Positions 46,555 to 56,340 are shown, counted from the first letter of the stretch. The stretch: 64,000 nucleotides of DNA from JAAZMA01 sp036720245 (GCA_036720245.1 DAIMNI010000002.1:28568-92567), one strand, 5' to 3'. Translations and numbers: made by a program. The notes: generated by a model not told the origin, from the letters alone.

Positions 46555-47406
46555 CTAAGCTCTCCCTACTGAACCAAATAAGTGCATTTTCTCTATAACG
46601 GCTTCTTTCATGGCTAATTTGGCTGGGCTTAATATTTTTCTTGGGTCTATACTGTCTGGATTTTCTTTTATAAATTCTTTAACAGCATTAGAAAAAGCTA
46701 TTCTTAAATCTGTGTCTATATTTATTTTATTGATCCCTAATGATACTGCTTTTTTGATGCTATCGGCTGGTACTCCACTGGAACCGTGTAGTACTAATGG
46801 CATATTTGTCATTTCTTTAATAATTTTAATCCTATCAAAGTCTAATTTTGGTTCTCCCTTATAAAGTCCATGGGCTGTTCCTACTGCTATTGCTAAAGAA
46901 TCTACATTAGTCTCGTCTGCAAATCTTTTAGCTTCTTTAGGATCAGTAAAAGTAGCATTCTTTTCATCTACTGTAATATGATCTTCTGTACCACCAATTT
47001 TACCTAATTCTGCCTCTACAGATACTCCTACTGCACGGGCTACTTCTATTACTTTTTTAGTAATTTGAATATTGCCTTCTAAATCAAATCTAGATCCATC
47101 TATCATAACTGATGTAAATCCATGTCTAATACAAAGCATTACCTGTTCAAAATCTGTACCATGATCTAAATGTATTGCTACAGGTACCTTTGCATTTTTA
47201 GCTGCAAGTTTCCCTAATTCTGCTACATATTCTACACCAGCATATTTTAATCCTCCCTGACTTGCTTGAAGTATAACTGGGGAATTAGTTTCTTCTGCTG
47301 CCTCTATTATAGCCTGGACAATTTCCATATTATTGACATTAAATGCTCCTACGGCATAATTGTTTTTATGAGCATCTTGTAAAATTTCTCTACCTGTTAC
47401 TAACAT
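46555..47406 (-). CDS. fba: Fructose-bisphosphate aldolase class II
   Basis: 283 residues. Zinc ligands in AIHLDHGTDFE, GTAHGLYKG and VLHGSSGVP. Cleaves fructose-1,6-bisphosphate in glycolysis. Conserved neighbour of the transaldolase and glpX. Confidence 0.96.
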   Translation of the reverse strand: MLVTGREILQDAHKNNYAVGAFNVNNMEIVQAIIEAAEETNSPVILQASQGGLKYAGVEYVAELGKLAAKNAKVPVAIHLDHGTDFEQVMLCIRHGFTSVMIDGSRFDLEGNIQITKKVIEVARAVGVSVEAELGKIGGTEDHITVDEKNATFTDPKEAKRFADETNVDSLAIAVGTAHGLYKGEPKLDFDRIKIIKEMTNMPLVLHGSSGVPADSIKKAVSLGINKINIDTDLRIAFSNAVKEFIKENPDSIDPRKILSPAKLAMKEAVIEKMHLFGSVGRA

Positions 47407-47460
47407 CTTATTGCCTCCCTTATATAGTTATTAATTATATTAAGCATATATTACCCTATA

Positions 47461-48114
47461 TCACTCTTTTATATCTTTGTTCTTTTCTTTAATAGAATCA
47501 ATACAAGAAATATTATGCTTCCTAAGAGATATTTTATCCTTTTTCATCAAAATACTCAAGTCCTCTTCCGTTTCAGCAAATATAATTTTTACACTTTTAC
47601 AATTGTTACATTTTAGTTCTAATCTATCAGGAAATAATTGCATTTGGATATCTGATTTGCCACAATCACAATTAACTTTCCCCTTTGAACTTAAAAGATA
47701 TAATTGTTTTAAAGCTTCGCTAAATACCTTAATATTGTTAAAATATTCATTGGCATAAATGGGACTTTCACTTTCATCTAAGCTATTTTGACTTTTTAAT
47801 AATATTTGATTAGCTTTTTCCTTAGAACCTATAAAGAATAATTCTCCCCCATAAATACAATAGAACATATTATCTTCTTTTAACATTTCATTTAGATCTA
47901 AATCTATAAAATGTTCATTACCACAATTAAAACAATTTATTCGAGCTTTGAAAATATTATTTATCCTTTGTATAGAAATATTTGTATCGCCACATTCACA
48001 TTTATACTCTATTTTTCTGCCCCCTGCTAGATTAAATAAATTTAAATCATATTTTCCTAATCTACCACAAAGTTTACATCTAATAATTAGGGTTTTACAC
48101 CCATTAATAAGCAT
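47461..48114 (-). CDS. Uncharacterised multi-zinc-ribbon protein
   Basis: 217 residues, hypothetical. Five cysteine pairs spaced along the protein (CKLC, CEC, CFNC, CDC, CNNC) look like two or three zinc ribbons separated by a helical middle (about 95-150). No enzyme motif. It lies where Bacillus has the small uncharacterised gene ywjG between pyrG and fba, but I see no sequence reason to equate them. Probably a nucleic-acid or protein-binding factor (weak inference). Confidence 0.7.
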   Translation of the reverse strand: MLINGCKTLIIRCKLCGRLGKYDLNLFNLAGGRKIEYKCECGDTNISIQRINNIFKARINCFNCGNEHFIDLDLNEMLKEDNMFYCIYGGELFFIGSKEKANQILLKSQNSLDESESPIYANEYFNNIKVFSEALKQLYLLSSKGKVNCDCGKSDIQMQLFPDRLELKCNNCKSVKIIFAETEEDLSILMKKDKISLRKHNISCIDSIKEKNKDIKE

Positions 48115-48211
48115 GGTTTTTCCCTCCTTGGTAGACTAATTCTACATAAACTTTTAAAATCCTTCTTTTGTCGAAAAATAAATTTAAAAAAAGAAAAAGG
48201 GGAGGTTAAAA

Positions 48212-48251
48212 ATAAATTTGGGACAAAGAGAACCGTCCCCAATGTCCCAAA
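48212..48251 (-). terminator. Terminator of kce made from a GTCCCC repeat
   Basis: TTTGGGACA (48217-48225) with TGTCCCAAA (48243-48251) encloses AACCGTCCCC; on the minus strand TTTATTTTTAACC follows. It begins 4 bases after the kce stop. The loop core ACCGTCCCC is shared with 31865 and 54364. Confidence 0.7.
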
Positions 48252-48254
48252 ATT

Positions 48255-49067
48255 TTATTTTAATCCTAATATTTTTCTTGCTTCATCTGGAGTGGCAATT
48301 TCTCTGCCTAGTTCATTTGCGATTCTAACCACTTTTTCTACTAATTCTCCATTAGATTTCGCTAATACTCCTCTAGATAAATATATATTATCTTCAAAAC
48401 CTACTCTTACATGACCACCCATGGCGATTCCCATGGCTGCCATTGGCATTTCATGTCTTCCTACTCCTGCCACTGTCCAAGTGGAGCCATTTGGGATACT
48501 ACTTACCATATAGACTAAGTCCCTAGCAGTTGCTGCCATTTGTACTCCTAATACAAAGTCAAAATGCATAGGTTCTAATATATAGCCTTCCTTGGCATAT
48601 CTAATAGCATAGTCTACCATTCCTTTATCAAATACTTCTACCTCAGGCTTAACTCCCTTTTCTATCATAATTTTGCCAAAGTTTTTAATGGTATTTTCTG
48701 TATTTACAAATATTTCATCTCCACCAAAATTTAAAGTACCACAGTCTAAAGTGGCCATTTCAGGTAATAATTCTACTGGCTGTAGTCTTTCCTCATCACT
48801 CATACCTACTGCCCCACCAGTTGATGGCTGGATTATTACATCGGGGCATCTCTTTTTTATTTCTTCTATACATACTCCAAATCTTTCTTTATCTTGAGTT
48901 GGTGTACCATCGTCCTCCCTTACATGTAGATGTATAATACTAGCACCTGCCTTATATGCAGCCTCTGCCTCTCTACCTATTTCCTTTACTGTATAAGGTA
49001 CATTTGGATTATGTTCTTTTGTTACTTCAGCACCGCATATAGCAGCTGTAATGATTAGCTTGTCCAT
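48255..49067 (-). CDS. kce: 3-keto-5-aminohexanoate cleavage enzyme
   Basis: 270 residues of the BKACE (DUF849) family. Metal-binding His46 and His48 in IIHLHVRED, with QPSTGG and GVGRHEMPMAA as further conserved stretches. Kce joins 3-keto-5-aminohexanoate with acetyl-CoA to yield 3-aminobutyryl-CoA and acetoacetate in lysine fermentation. The co-encoded Kal supports this substrate rather than another beta-keto acid. GGGGG precedes the ATG, four bases after kal. Confidence 0.9.
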   Translation of the reverse strand: MDKLIITAAICGAEVTKEHNPNVPYTVKEIGREAEAAYKAGASIIHLHVREDDGTPTQDKERFGVCIEEIKKRCPDVIIQPSTGGAVGMSDEERLQPVELLPEMATLDCGTLNFGGDEIFVNTENTIKNFGKIMIEKGVKPEVEVFDKGMVDYAIRYAKEGYILEPMHFDFVLGVQMAATARDLVYMVSSIPNGSTWTVAGVGRHEMPMAAMGIAMGGHVRVGFEDNIYLSRGVLAKSNGELVEKVVRIANELGREIATPDEARKILGLK

Positions 49068-49071
49068 AAAA

Positions 49072-49455
49072 TTACCCCCTTTTCTTATCTTTTGGTACTA
49101 CGCAGGTTCCTTCTGCTCTGCATACTACTATGGGTTCTTCTAAAATATCGCAGGCAGAATCATTTACATCAGGTCTTGGTATTATAACTTTTCTAGCTTC
49201 AAATTTCATCTTTCTAGAAGTATTGCCTAATTTAGTGATCTCTCCTACAGCCTCTATAAATTCTCCTGCATGTACAGGAGCTAAAAATTCCACATTATCA
49301 TAGGCTACAAAAAGTCCTTCGTCTCCATCATTTCTAATAAGTAATTCCGTAGCTACATCTCCAAATAATTGAAGCATTTTAGCACCATCTACTAAATTTC
49401 CTCCATAATGGGCATCCCCTGTACTCATTCTAACTCTAATCATAGCTTTGTCCAT
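49072..49455 (-). CDS. kal: 3-aminobutyryl-CoA ammonia-lyase
   Basis: 127 residues, hotdog fold. [18 protein letters not shown] near the start and [20 protein letters not shown] in the middle match Kal, which releases ammonia from 3-aminobutyryl-CoA to form crotonyl-CoA. Start at 49455 has GGAGGT 7 bases upstream. Upstream is TGATATAAT (49489-49497), an extended -10 for the pair. Confidence 0.9.
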   Translation of the reverse strand: MDKAMIRVRMSTGDAHYGGNLVDGAKMLQLFGDVATELLIRNDGDEGLFVAYDNVEFLAPVHAGEFIEAVGEITKLGNTSRKMKFEARKVIIPRPDVNDSACDILEEPIVVCRAEGTCVVPKDKKRG

Positions 49456-49488
49456 TTTCATACCTCCATTATAAATATATTCCTGTTT

Positions 49489-49497
49489 ATTATATCA
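49489..49497 (-). promoter_or_regulatory. Extended -10 promoter of kal-kce
   Basis: Minus-strand TGATATAAT, an extended -10 with TG one base upstream, about 34 bases before the kal ATG. A recognisable -35 is lacking, which the extended element can offset. Confidence 0.4.
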
Positions 49498-49649
49498 TAA
49501 GAACAAAGTTTAGACTATATAAAGGCAAAGGATTGACATGCCTTACAAAAAAGTAATAGAAACCTCCTAATTTTAATAATATTGTAACTATTTTTAGGCA
49601 TAAATTATGGTAAGATTAATTTATCACGTTACTGGAGGTGAAAAATTTT

Positions 49650-50348
49650 TTGGAAGAACTAATTGTACTTAATAATCTAAGAAAGGTATATAAAATGGGA
49701 GATGAAAAAATTATAGCTCTAGACAATGTATCTCTCACCATCAATAAAGAAGAATTTGTCTGTTTACTAGGCACCTCTGGTTCAGGTAAATCTACTTTAC
49801 TTAATATGATGGCAGGTTTGGAAAAGCCTACCAAGGGTGAAATTATCATAAATAATAAACATATTGAAAAAATGAATGAAAAACAATTAGCTAAATTTCG
49901 TCAAAAGAATATTGGATTTGTATTTCAATCCTATAATTTAATCCCCACCCTTTCGGCTTTAGAAAACGTTAGCCTTGGCCTAATCTTCCAAGGTGTAGCT
50001 AAAAAAAAGCGGGATAAAATGGCTAAAGAGATGTTAAATAATGTAGGCCTTGGGGACAGACTTCATCATAAACCCTCAGAAATGAGCGGTGGGCAACAGC
50101 AAAGAGTAAGTATTGCTAGAGCTTTTGTAAGCAGACCTAAAATAGTTTTTGCTGATGAGCCTACAGGAAATTTAGACACAAAAACCACCATGGAAGTCAT
50201 GGGATTAATAACAGAAATGGCAAGGGAAAACAAACAAACTTTAATTATAGTAACCCATGATGTGGAGATTTCTACTTTTACTGATAGAATTGTCTATATT
50301 AGAGATGGGAATATAGAAAAAATAGTAGATAATAAGGAGGTCGGATAG
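49650..50348 (+). CDS. MacB-type ABC transporter ATPase
   Basis: About 232 residues. Walker A LGTSGSGKST, signature MSGGQQQR, Walker B IVFADEPTGNLD, H-loop VTHD. The LolD/MacB/FtsE-like type that works as a mechanotransmitter. First gene of a plus-strand three-gene operon. TTG at 49650, about 11 bases after GGAGG, is preferred over the GTG at 49638 inside that site. Confidence 0.9.
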   Translation: MEELIVLNNLRKVYKMGDEKIIALDNVSLTINKEEFVCLLGTSGSGKSTLLNMMAGLEKPTKGEIIINNKHIEKMNEKQLAKFRQKNIGFVFQSYNLIPTLSALENVSLGLIFQGVAKKKRDKMAKEMLNNVGLGDRLHHKPSEMSGGQQQRVSIARAFVSRPKIVFADEPTGNLDTKTTMEVMGLITEMARENKQTLIIVTHDVEISTFTDRIVYIRDGNIEKIVDNKEVG

Positions 50349-52766
50349 ATGAAAAAATTTATTAGTATAGGACTTATATTGATGATATTGTTGGGGCAAT
50401 TTGGTGTGGTGGGAGCTACTGGAGGAACACCAGACGTAGAGCCTGATGATACTGTAATAGTTATAAAAAAGATAAGTACTGGTGATAAAACTACAATTAG
50501 AACTGATGATGAGTTTAAATTAACAATAGAATTAGAAATTGCCTCAAAAGACACTATTGATTATAGAGATATGTATGTTCAAATAGGCGCCTCAAGTAGC
50601 TTTTCACCAATAGGGAAAGGCTCCAAGATGCAAGTAAATGAAAGCTTTAGTGCCACATTCGACATGTACTACAACGGCGGCACAGACACTAAAATTCCAA
50701 TTACTATTACCTATAAAAAAGGTGGTAAAATGCTAAGCACAGATGACTATATTAGCATTACAAATATCAAACCCTATGAAGAACCAAAAGAAGATACCTC
50801 TAAAAAAATTCCAAATATCGGCATAATAGGCCCTAAAACTATTACTGTAGAAGCTGGGGATTCTACATATTTCCCTATAACAGTTAAAAACACTAGCAAT
50901 GAAGGTGCTGAAAATATTACAATTTCGGCTGAATTAAATGGTGCCTCTCCTATTAGCATAGATGGTTCGGATTCTGACAGTATTAGGGGATTATCTCCTA
51001 GTAGAGCTAGGGATATGGATTTTAGAATAAGTGTAGGTTCCAATGCAGAGTCTAATACTTATCCTATTAAAGTTAATTTTCACTTTTACAATTATGATGG
51101 AGATCCCTTCACTGCATCCGACACCATATATGTAAGGGTAGAAAACAAAAATACCAGTCCTCTAATTACCATAGGGAAAGTAGAAACTACACCTACTGTG
51201 GCAGAACCTGGGAAAGCTACAAATGTCAAATTGCAATTAAAAAATACAGGGACATTAGAAGCCAAGGATGTGAAAATATCTTTAAATAATTTAGAAAATG
51301 ATACCTTTACCCTATCTTCTGGTACTAATACTCAATATATTAAAAGTATATCTGGTGGAGACACTGATACCATATATTTTCAAATAACTCCATCTGAAAA
51401 ATTAGCAGGTGGAAATCACGGTATAGAACTTGGTTTAAGCTATAAAGACAGTAAGGGAACCCCTCATGAAGACAGTAGCAAGTTTTTTGTAAATGTAGCT
51501 TCTAATAAGGGGAAAAATTCTAATTTAATTATGGAAAATCTTAAATACCCTGAAGGAGCTGTAGGTCAAAATCAAACTGCTACCGTTAGCTTTAATCTTA
51601 AAAATATAGGCAAAATTGATGCAAAAAATATTAAAGTCATGGTAGAAAGTTCTGATACAAGTGGTATAGTGCCTAAAACCGTTAGCACCAAAAAAATAAA
51701 TTCCATAGCACCAGGCAAATCAGAAAGCCTTAGCTTTGTATTTTTAACAGGAAAAGATGCAGAAACCAGAAATTATCCTATAAATATCACTGTAGAATAT
51801 GAAGATGATTTATCTTCGGGAGAAGAAAAATATACTTTAACTCAATATGTAGGTGTATTTGTAGTAAAACCTGGAGACGATATTAAAACCACCCCTAGAT
51901 TAATAATTGATAAATATAATTTTGAACCCAATCTAGTAAAAGCTGGGGAAAATTTTACTATGAATTTATCCTTCTTTAATACTAATAGCCAAAAAACCGT
52001 TAGCAATATTAAAATATTTTTAGCTTCAGATGAAAAATCAGACCCAGATAAGCCTAGTGCAGGAAGCAATATTTTCACTCCTGTAGATAGTAGCAATACT
52101 TTCTATATAGATAGTATTCCTCCAAAGGGGAAAGTTGAGAAAACCATTGTATTATCCACAGTACCAGATGCACTAGCTAAAACCTATACAATTACTGCTA
52201 ATTTTATATATGAGGATTCTGATGGTGAACAATATGAAGACACTGAATTAATAGGTATTCCAGTAATACAACAATCTAAAATAGAAATTGGAGAAATATT
52301 AACCCCTCCTGAGGCCTATGTTGGAGAACCCACTCCTATTTCTTTAGAGTTCTACAATACGGGAAAAGTTACACTATATAATATGATGGTTAAATTAGAA
52401 GGGGATTTCCCCATGGAAAATGCCAATTACTATGTGGGAAACTTTGAATCTGGTGGTACAGAATATTTTGAAGGCCTAGTAATTCCACAGGGACCGGGAG
52501 AATTAAAAGGTGCTGTAGTATTTACCTACGAAGACTCTACTGGGGAAATTGTAGAACATAGGGAAGAATTCACTTTAAATGTAGTTGAAATGATAATGGA
52601 TGAATTCCCTGAAGACATGCCCCCTATGGATGAGCCAGGTGGAATTAAAAAATTATTAAAGAGTAAAGTATTTTGGATTACCATAATCTTAATTGCAGCT
52701 GGTGGCGGTGGTGGATTTATATTCTATAAAAAGAAAAAAAAGAAAGGTATGGCCTTAGATGAATAG
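50349..52766 (+). CDS. Large membrane-anchored Ig-repeat (CARDB-like) protein
   Basis: 805 residues. Signal peptide 1-23 ending VVGA; about six beta-sandwich repeats with CARDB/Ig-like pattern (approx. 35-140, 155-265, 275-385, 395-510, 515-640, 645-745), many with a KNTG or NTGK beta strand; C-terminal membrane helix (about 772-791) followed by a Lys-rich cytoplasmic tail. So nearly the whole chain is outside the cell. Between the ATPase and permease of a MacB-like transporter, it may play the role that MacA/YknX has elsewhere, but it lacks the HlyD/lipoyl fold. Overlaps the permease gene by 8 bases. Confidence 0.82.
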   Translation: MKKFISIGLILMILLGQFGVVGATGGTPDVEPDDTVIVIKKISTGDKTTIRTDDEFKLTIELEIASKDTIDYRDMYVQIGASSSFSPIGKGSKMQVNESFSATFDMYYNGGTDTKIPITITYKKGGKMLSTDDYISITNIKPYEEPKEDTSKKIPNIGIIGPKTITVEAGDSTYFPITVKNTSNEGAENITISAELNGASPISIDGSDSDSIRGLSPSRARDMDFRISVGSNAESNTYPIKVNFHFYNYDGDPFTASDTIYVRVENKNTSPLITIGKVETTPTVAEPGKATNVKLQLKNTGTLEAKDVKISLNNLENDTFTLSSGTNTQYIKSISGGDTDTIYFQITPSEKLAGGNHGIELGLSYKDSKGTPHEDSSKFFVNVASNKGKNSNLIMENLKYPEGAVGQNQTATVSFNLKNIGKIDAKNIKVMVESSDTSGIVPKTVSTKKINSIAPGKSESLSFVFLTGKDAETRNYPINITVEYEDDLSSGEEKYTLTQYVGVFVVKPGDDIKTTPRLIIDKYNFEPNLVKAGENFTMNLSFFNTNSQKTVSNIKIFLASDEKSDPDKPSAGSNIFTPVDSSNTFYIDSIPPKGKVEKTIVLSTVPDALAKTYTITANFIYEDSDGEQYEDTELIGIPVIQQSKIEIGEILTPPEAYVGEPTPISLEFYNTGKVTLYNMMVKLEGDFPMENANYYVGNFESGGTEYFEGLVIPQGPGELKGAVVFTYEDSTGEIVEHREEFTLNVVEMIMDEFPEDMPPMDEPGGIKKLLKSKVFWITIILIAAGGGGGFIFYKKKKKKGMALDE

Positions 52767-54099
52767 ACGCGATTTAATCCGAATGGGAACAAAGAATCTA
52801 TGGAGAAGAAAGCTTAGAACCTTTTTAACTATATTAGGCGTAATTATAGGAACCGCCTCTATTGTAGTAATGCTATCTTTAGGATTTGGAATGCAGGAAG
52901 CCTATAAAAATCAAATTGCTCAAATGGGATCTTTAACCACTATAAATGTGCATAAATCTTATGATGCCCCTACGGGCGGCAACTTAGGAGGTAGACCTAA
53001 AACAGCAGAATTAGGCGAAAAGGCAATACAGGAATTTAAACAATTGCCTGGGGTAATGGGTGTTACCCCTGTTGTAGAAACCTATGGTACTATTAAAAAC
53101 GGCAGATATATAGCACAGGTTCCCTTTAAAGGTATTGATCCTAATGCCATGGAGCTATTTGAATTTAAAGTAAAAGAGGGTAGATTATTACAATCTGGAG
53201 ATGCTTTCAATGTAGTCTTTGGTGGCTCTATGGAATATCAATTTCAAGATCTAAAGGCTATGCAAAGAGGCCGATGGGTACAACCAAAAGTTGATTTAAT
53301 GAAAGATAGAATGACTATTGTTGCCGATGATTCCTATGGATATAGAGGATCTGGCTTCTCCGATGGAGAAAAGAAAGTTAATTATAAGGAATACAAAATT
53401 AAAACTGCTGGAGTTTTAGAAGAAGGCAATTGGGACACAGATTGGGGTATATATATGCCCCTTGAAACTGTAGAAAAAATCATAAAGGATAAACGAAAAG
53501 CCGAAAACCAAAGACCTGAACCTGGTAGTAGTGCTAATAAAGGCTATGAACATGTAATGATAAAAGTAGATGATATGAAAAATGTTCAAGCTGCACAAGA
53601 CTCCATAAAATCTATGGGATTTTCTGCCTACAGTTTAAATGAGTGGCTAGATGAAATGAAAAAAACTGCAGGTATAATGCAAGCAGTACTAGGTGGAATA
53701 GGCGCTGTGTCTTTACTTGTAGCAGCCATAGGTATTACCAATACTATGGTAATGAGCATATATGAAAGGACCAAAGAAATTGGCGTAATGAAAGTTATAG
53801 GTGCCTCTCTAAAAGATATAAAAAAGTTATTTTTATTTGAATCTGCCATAATAGGATTATTGGGGGGAATTATAGGAGTAATCTTTAGCGAAATCCTATC
53901 CTTCATAATCAATAAATTTGGCAGCAGTTTCTTAAGCTTTTTGGGGCCAGCAGGAGAAGGTGCCAAAATAAGCATTATCCCAATATGGCTAATTTTTGCA
54001 TCCATGGCATTTGCAGCCCTAATAGGCATAATATCTGGATACTACCCAGCAAAACGAGCCATGAATTTATCTGCACTAGAGGCTATAAGAACAGAATAA
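52759..54099 (+). CDS. MacB-like ABC transporter permease
   Basis: 446 residues. FtsX/MacB topology: N-terminal helix in RRKLRTFLTILGVIIGTASIV, a large extracellular MacB domain (about 45-310), then three helices with ERTKEIGVMKVIGAS and the final PAKRAMNLSALEAIRTE, all standard. With the ATPase it forms an efflux or mechanotransmission machine; the extracellular partner is the preceding Ig-repeat protein. Confidence 0.92.
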   Translation: MNRRDLIRMGTKNLWRRKLRTFLTILGVIIGTASIVVMLSLGFGMQEAYKNQIAQMGSLTTINVHKSYDAPTGGNLGGRPKTAELGEKAIQEFKQLPGVMGVTPVVETYGTIKNGRYIAQVPFKGIDPNAMELFEFKVKEGRLLQSGDAFNVVFGGSMEYQFQDLKAMQRGRWVQPKVDLMKDRMTIVADDSYGYRGSGFSDGEKKVNYKEYKIKTAGVLEEGNWDTDWGIYMPLETVEKIIKDKRKAENQRPEPGSSANKGYEHVMIKVDDMKNVQAAQDSIKSMGFSAYSLNEWLDEMKKTAGIMQAVLGGIGAVSLLVAAIGITNTMVMSIYERTKEIGVMKVIGASLKDIKKLFLFESAIIGLLGGIIGVIFSEILSFIINKFGSSFLSFLGPAGEGAKISIIPIWLIFASMAFAALIGIISGYYPAKRAMNLSALEAIRTE

Positions 54100-54110
54100 A
54101 ATAAAGGTAA

Positions 54111-54302
54111 GGGGACACACCTCTTTTAAGGTCAGGGGACACACCTCTTGCAAGACGGTCGAACTTTCTGAGGAATGTCCCCATCGTATGTCGAGCTTTC
54201 TGAGGAATGTCCCCATAGTATTTCATATATTTCTTAGTAAGACATATTTGAGAAGATAAGACCCGAATCTTGAATGGGAGGGGCGTTCTTCCCAAATATG
54301 TC
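54111..54302. repeat. Nested GGGGACA/TGTCCCC repeats after the MacB operon
   Basis: GGGGACACACCTCTT at 54111 and again at 54135; a 26-base unit TCGA(A/G)CTTTCTGAGGAATG...CCCCAT at 54159 and 54191 (one mismatch). GGGGACAcaCCTC pairs with GAGGaaTGTCCCC as a hairpin. A second hairpin has arms GACATATTTG (54241-54250) and CAAATATGTC (54293-54302). May serve as the operon's terminator. No gene seen in 54100-54395. Confidence 0.8.
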
Positions 54303-54324
54303 GGTTATCTACACAAAAATAAGA

Positions 54325-54412
54325 CAAGGGACTGCCCCTAGTGCACTTTTATGCGCCACCGAGAACCGTCCCCGCTGTGTCAATTGTCCATTGAATCAAA
54401 TTGTCAATTGTC
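54325..54412. repeat. GTCCCC element and heptad arm at the nagA 3' end
   Basis: GGGACTGCCCCTAGTGCAC (about 54328-54346) resembles the element at 31829; GAGAACCGTCCCC at 54361 resembles 48229 and 31861; then a right heptad arm 54381-54412 that contains the last codons of nagA. Confidence 0.8.
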
Positions 54413-55571
54413 TAATCTTCCCTTTCACTATAGCTTTTGAAATATTAATATTTTCATCGAATATTATTAAATCTGCATCTTTTCCTACTTCTATGCTTCC
54501 CTTTTCATTGTCTACTCCAATGGCTTTGGCAGGGTTTAGTGTGGCCATTCTTATGGCATCTTCTAGCTTTACTCCTACCATATTTACCATATTATAAACT
54601 GATTTATTTAATGTCAAAGTGGAACCTGCTAAATTGCCTTCTTTAAGTCTTGCGGCTCCATCTTTTACATATACTGCTTGGCCGCCTAGTTCATATTTTC
54701 CCTCTTTAAGGCCAGTGGCCATCATAGCATCAGACATTAATATAATGCCATCTTTCCCTTTTGCCTTAACAGCTAAATCCATAGCTCCTGGATTTAGATG
54801 TATTCCATCGCATATCATTTCACAAGCTACTCTTTCATCTGTTAATACAGCTCCTATGATTCCAGGTTCTCTATGAGAAAATGCCCTCATACCATTATAT
54901 AAATGAGTGGCTATACTTACACCTGCATCTATACCTTTCTTAGCTTCATCAAAAGTTGCATTACTATGACCTGCTGCAACGGCTATTCCTTCATTCTTTA
55001 AATATCTTATAAACTCCTCGGCACCTTCTAGTTCAGGAGCTACAGCTACTACCTTTATTGTATTCTTAGAAATTTTTATAAACTCTTTTACTTCGTCTAA
55101 ATCTGGATTTTTAATATATTCTGGTGGTTGGGCTCCCTTTTTTTCCATGGAGAAATATGGTCCTTCTAAATATACTCCCAATACTTGGGCTTTTACATTT
55201 GAATAATTACTGCCATCATTAATGTATTCTCCAGCTACCTCTAGTGCCTTTTTAATATCTTCTACTTTTGCTGTCATAGTAGTTGCCAAATAAGAAGTTA
55301 CACCATTCTTGATATGGAAGTTTGCCATACCATCTAAAGCTTCATAATTTCCTTCCATTGCATCGTGTCCAAAATTCCCATGATTATGAATATCTATAAA
55401 CCCTGGGGACAGATACTTCCCTTCGGCATCTATTATTTCATCAAATTCATTTTCATTTACTTTTTCTCTATGAAATATTTTTTCAATCTTCCCATCTTTA
55501 ATTGCCAAACTACTATCTTTTGCTATTTCATAGGGGGTGATAATATTTGCGTTTTTTATTAACATTTTCAT
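54396..55571 (-). CDS. nagA: N-acetylglucosamine-6-phosphate deacetylase
   Basis: 391 residues, amidohydrolase fold. Metal site HNHGNFGHD (about 60-68), GVYLEGPYF, AAGHSNAT, ATHLYNGM and catalytic Asp in LMSDAMMATG. Deacetylates GlcNAc-6-P to GlcN-6-P. Last of the eleven-gene sugar operon. The final residues RQLTI and the stop are read from an AATTGTC repeat, so the native C-terminus was probably replaced. Confidence 0.93.
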   Translation of the reverse strand: MKMLIKNANIITPYEIAKDSSLAIKDGKIEKIFHREKVNENEFDEIIDAEGKYLSPGFIDIHNHGNFGHDAMEGNYEALDGMANFHIKNGVTSYLATTMTAKVEDIKKALEVAGEYINDGSNYSNVKAQVLGVYLEGPYFSMEKKGAQPPEYIKNPDLDEVKEFIKISKNTIKVVAVAPELEGAEEFIRYLKNEGIAVAAGHSNATFDEAKKGIDAGVSIATHLYNGMRAFSHREPGIIGAVLTDERVACEMICDGIHLNPGAMDLAVKAKGKDGIILMSDAMMATGLKEGKYELGGQAVYVKDGAARLKEGNLAGSTLTLNKSVYNMVNMVGVKLEDAIRMATLNPAKAIGVDNEKGSIEVGKDADLIIFDENINISKAIVKGKIRQLTI

Positions 55572-55617
55572 TTATAGCACTCCTTCCTTCAATTTACAAT
55601 TACTAGCATATATAGAA

Positions 55618-56340
55618 CTACATATGTTTAATTCTACCCTTATATTTATTGTAAAAATCGTCATTATTATAACCATCTACGTTTTGACTTGTGTATACAG
55701 GTAATTTATACCCTTCTTTAGATAATATATTTAAAGTTTCAGATACAATACTATTTACTATTACAGAACCTGCTATTGTAGAACTAGCACCTGATTGTAT
55801 ACCATCAAAATCTAGTAATCCATCTCCCTTTGGTGTACAATTGTCTATTACCAAATCTGCTATTTCAAATAATCTTTTACCACTTTCATGTCTGGATTCT
55901 ACATTTTTTGAATGCTTCAAAGATGTTAATGCTATTGTGTATATTCCACGCTCTTTTGCTAGCATTGCCATCTCAACTGGTACTGCATTTCTTCCTGAAT
56001 TAGATACTATTATCATAATATCTCCTTCATTGATTTCATAATCATTTATGATTATTTCTGCTAATCCACTTAGTCTTTCTATTTCTCCACCTTTTCGGGC
56101 ACCAAAATTAGTAAGTATTGTATTATCTAACATGGCTTCTACATTGGCTAACCCACCAGCTCTTACAAACATTTCTATCCCAATCATATGAGAATGTCCT
56201 GTACCAAAAACATGGATTATCTTATCATTTTTTACAGTTTCAGCAAAAATTTCTGCAGCCTTATTAATATTATCCATTTGAGTTTCCTTAATTTCCTTTA
56301 TTAAATCTTCTACTGCACTAAAATATTTTGTACTTGACAT
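55618..56340 (-). CDS. SIS-domain sugar-phosphate protein 1
   Basis: 240 residues, UPF0309/SIS. N-terminal helix, then SIS core with FGTGHSHMIG (about 46-55), IVSNSGRNAVPVE and EADLVIDN-like IADLVIDNCTPKGD. SIS domains bind phosphosugars as isomerases or aldose-ketose enzymes. Clear paralogue of the protein at 58992 in the same operon. Confidence 0.85.
   Translation of the reverse strand: MSSTKYFSAVEDLIKEIKETQMDNINKAAEIFAETVKNDKIIHVFGTGHSHMIGIEMFVRAGGLANVEAMLDNTILTNFGARKGGEIERLSGLAEIIINDYEINEGDIMIIVSNSGRNAVPVEMAMLAKERGIYTIALTSLKHSKNVESRHESGKRLFEIADLVIDNCTPKGDGLLDFDGIQSGASSTIAGSVIVNSIVSETLNILSKEGYKLPVYTSQNVDGYNNDDFYNKYKGRIKHM

Noticed and set aside
49515..49545. GGC...GC spacing resembling a sigma-54 promoter upstream of kal
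   Set aside because: On the minus strand the GG to GC distance is about 14 bases instead of 10, and kal has an extended -10 element of its own.
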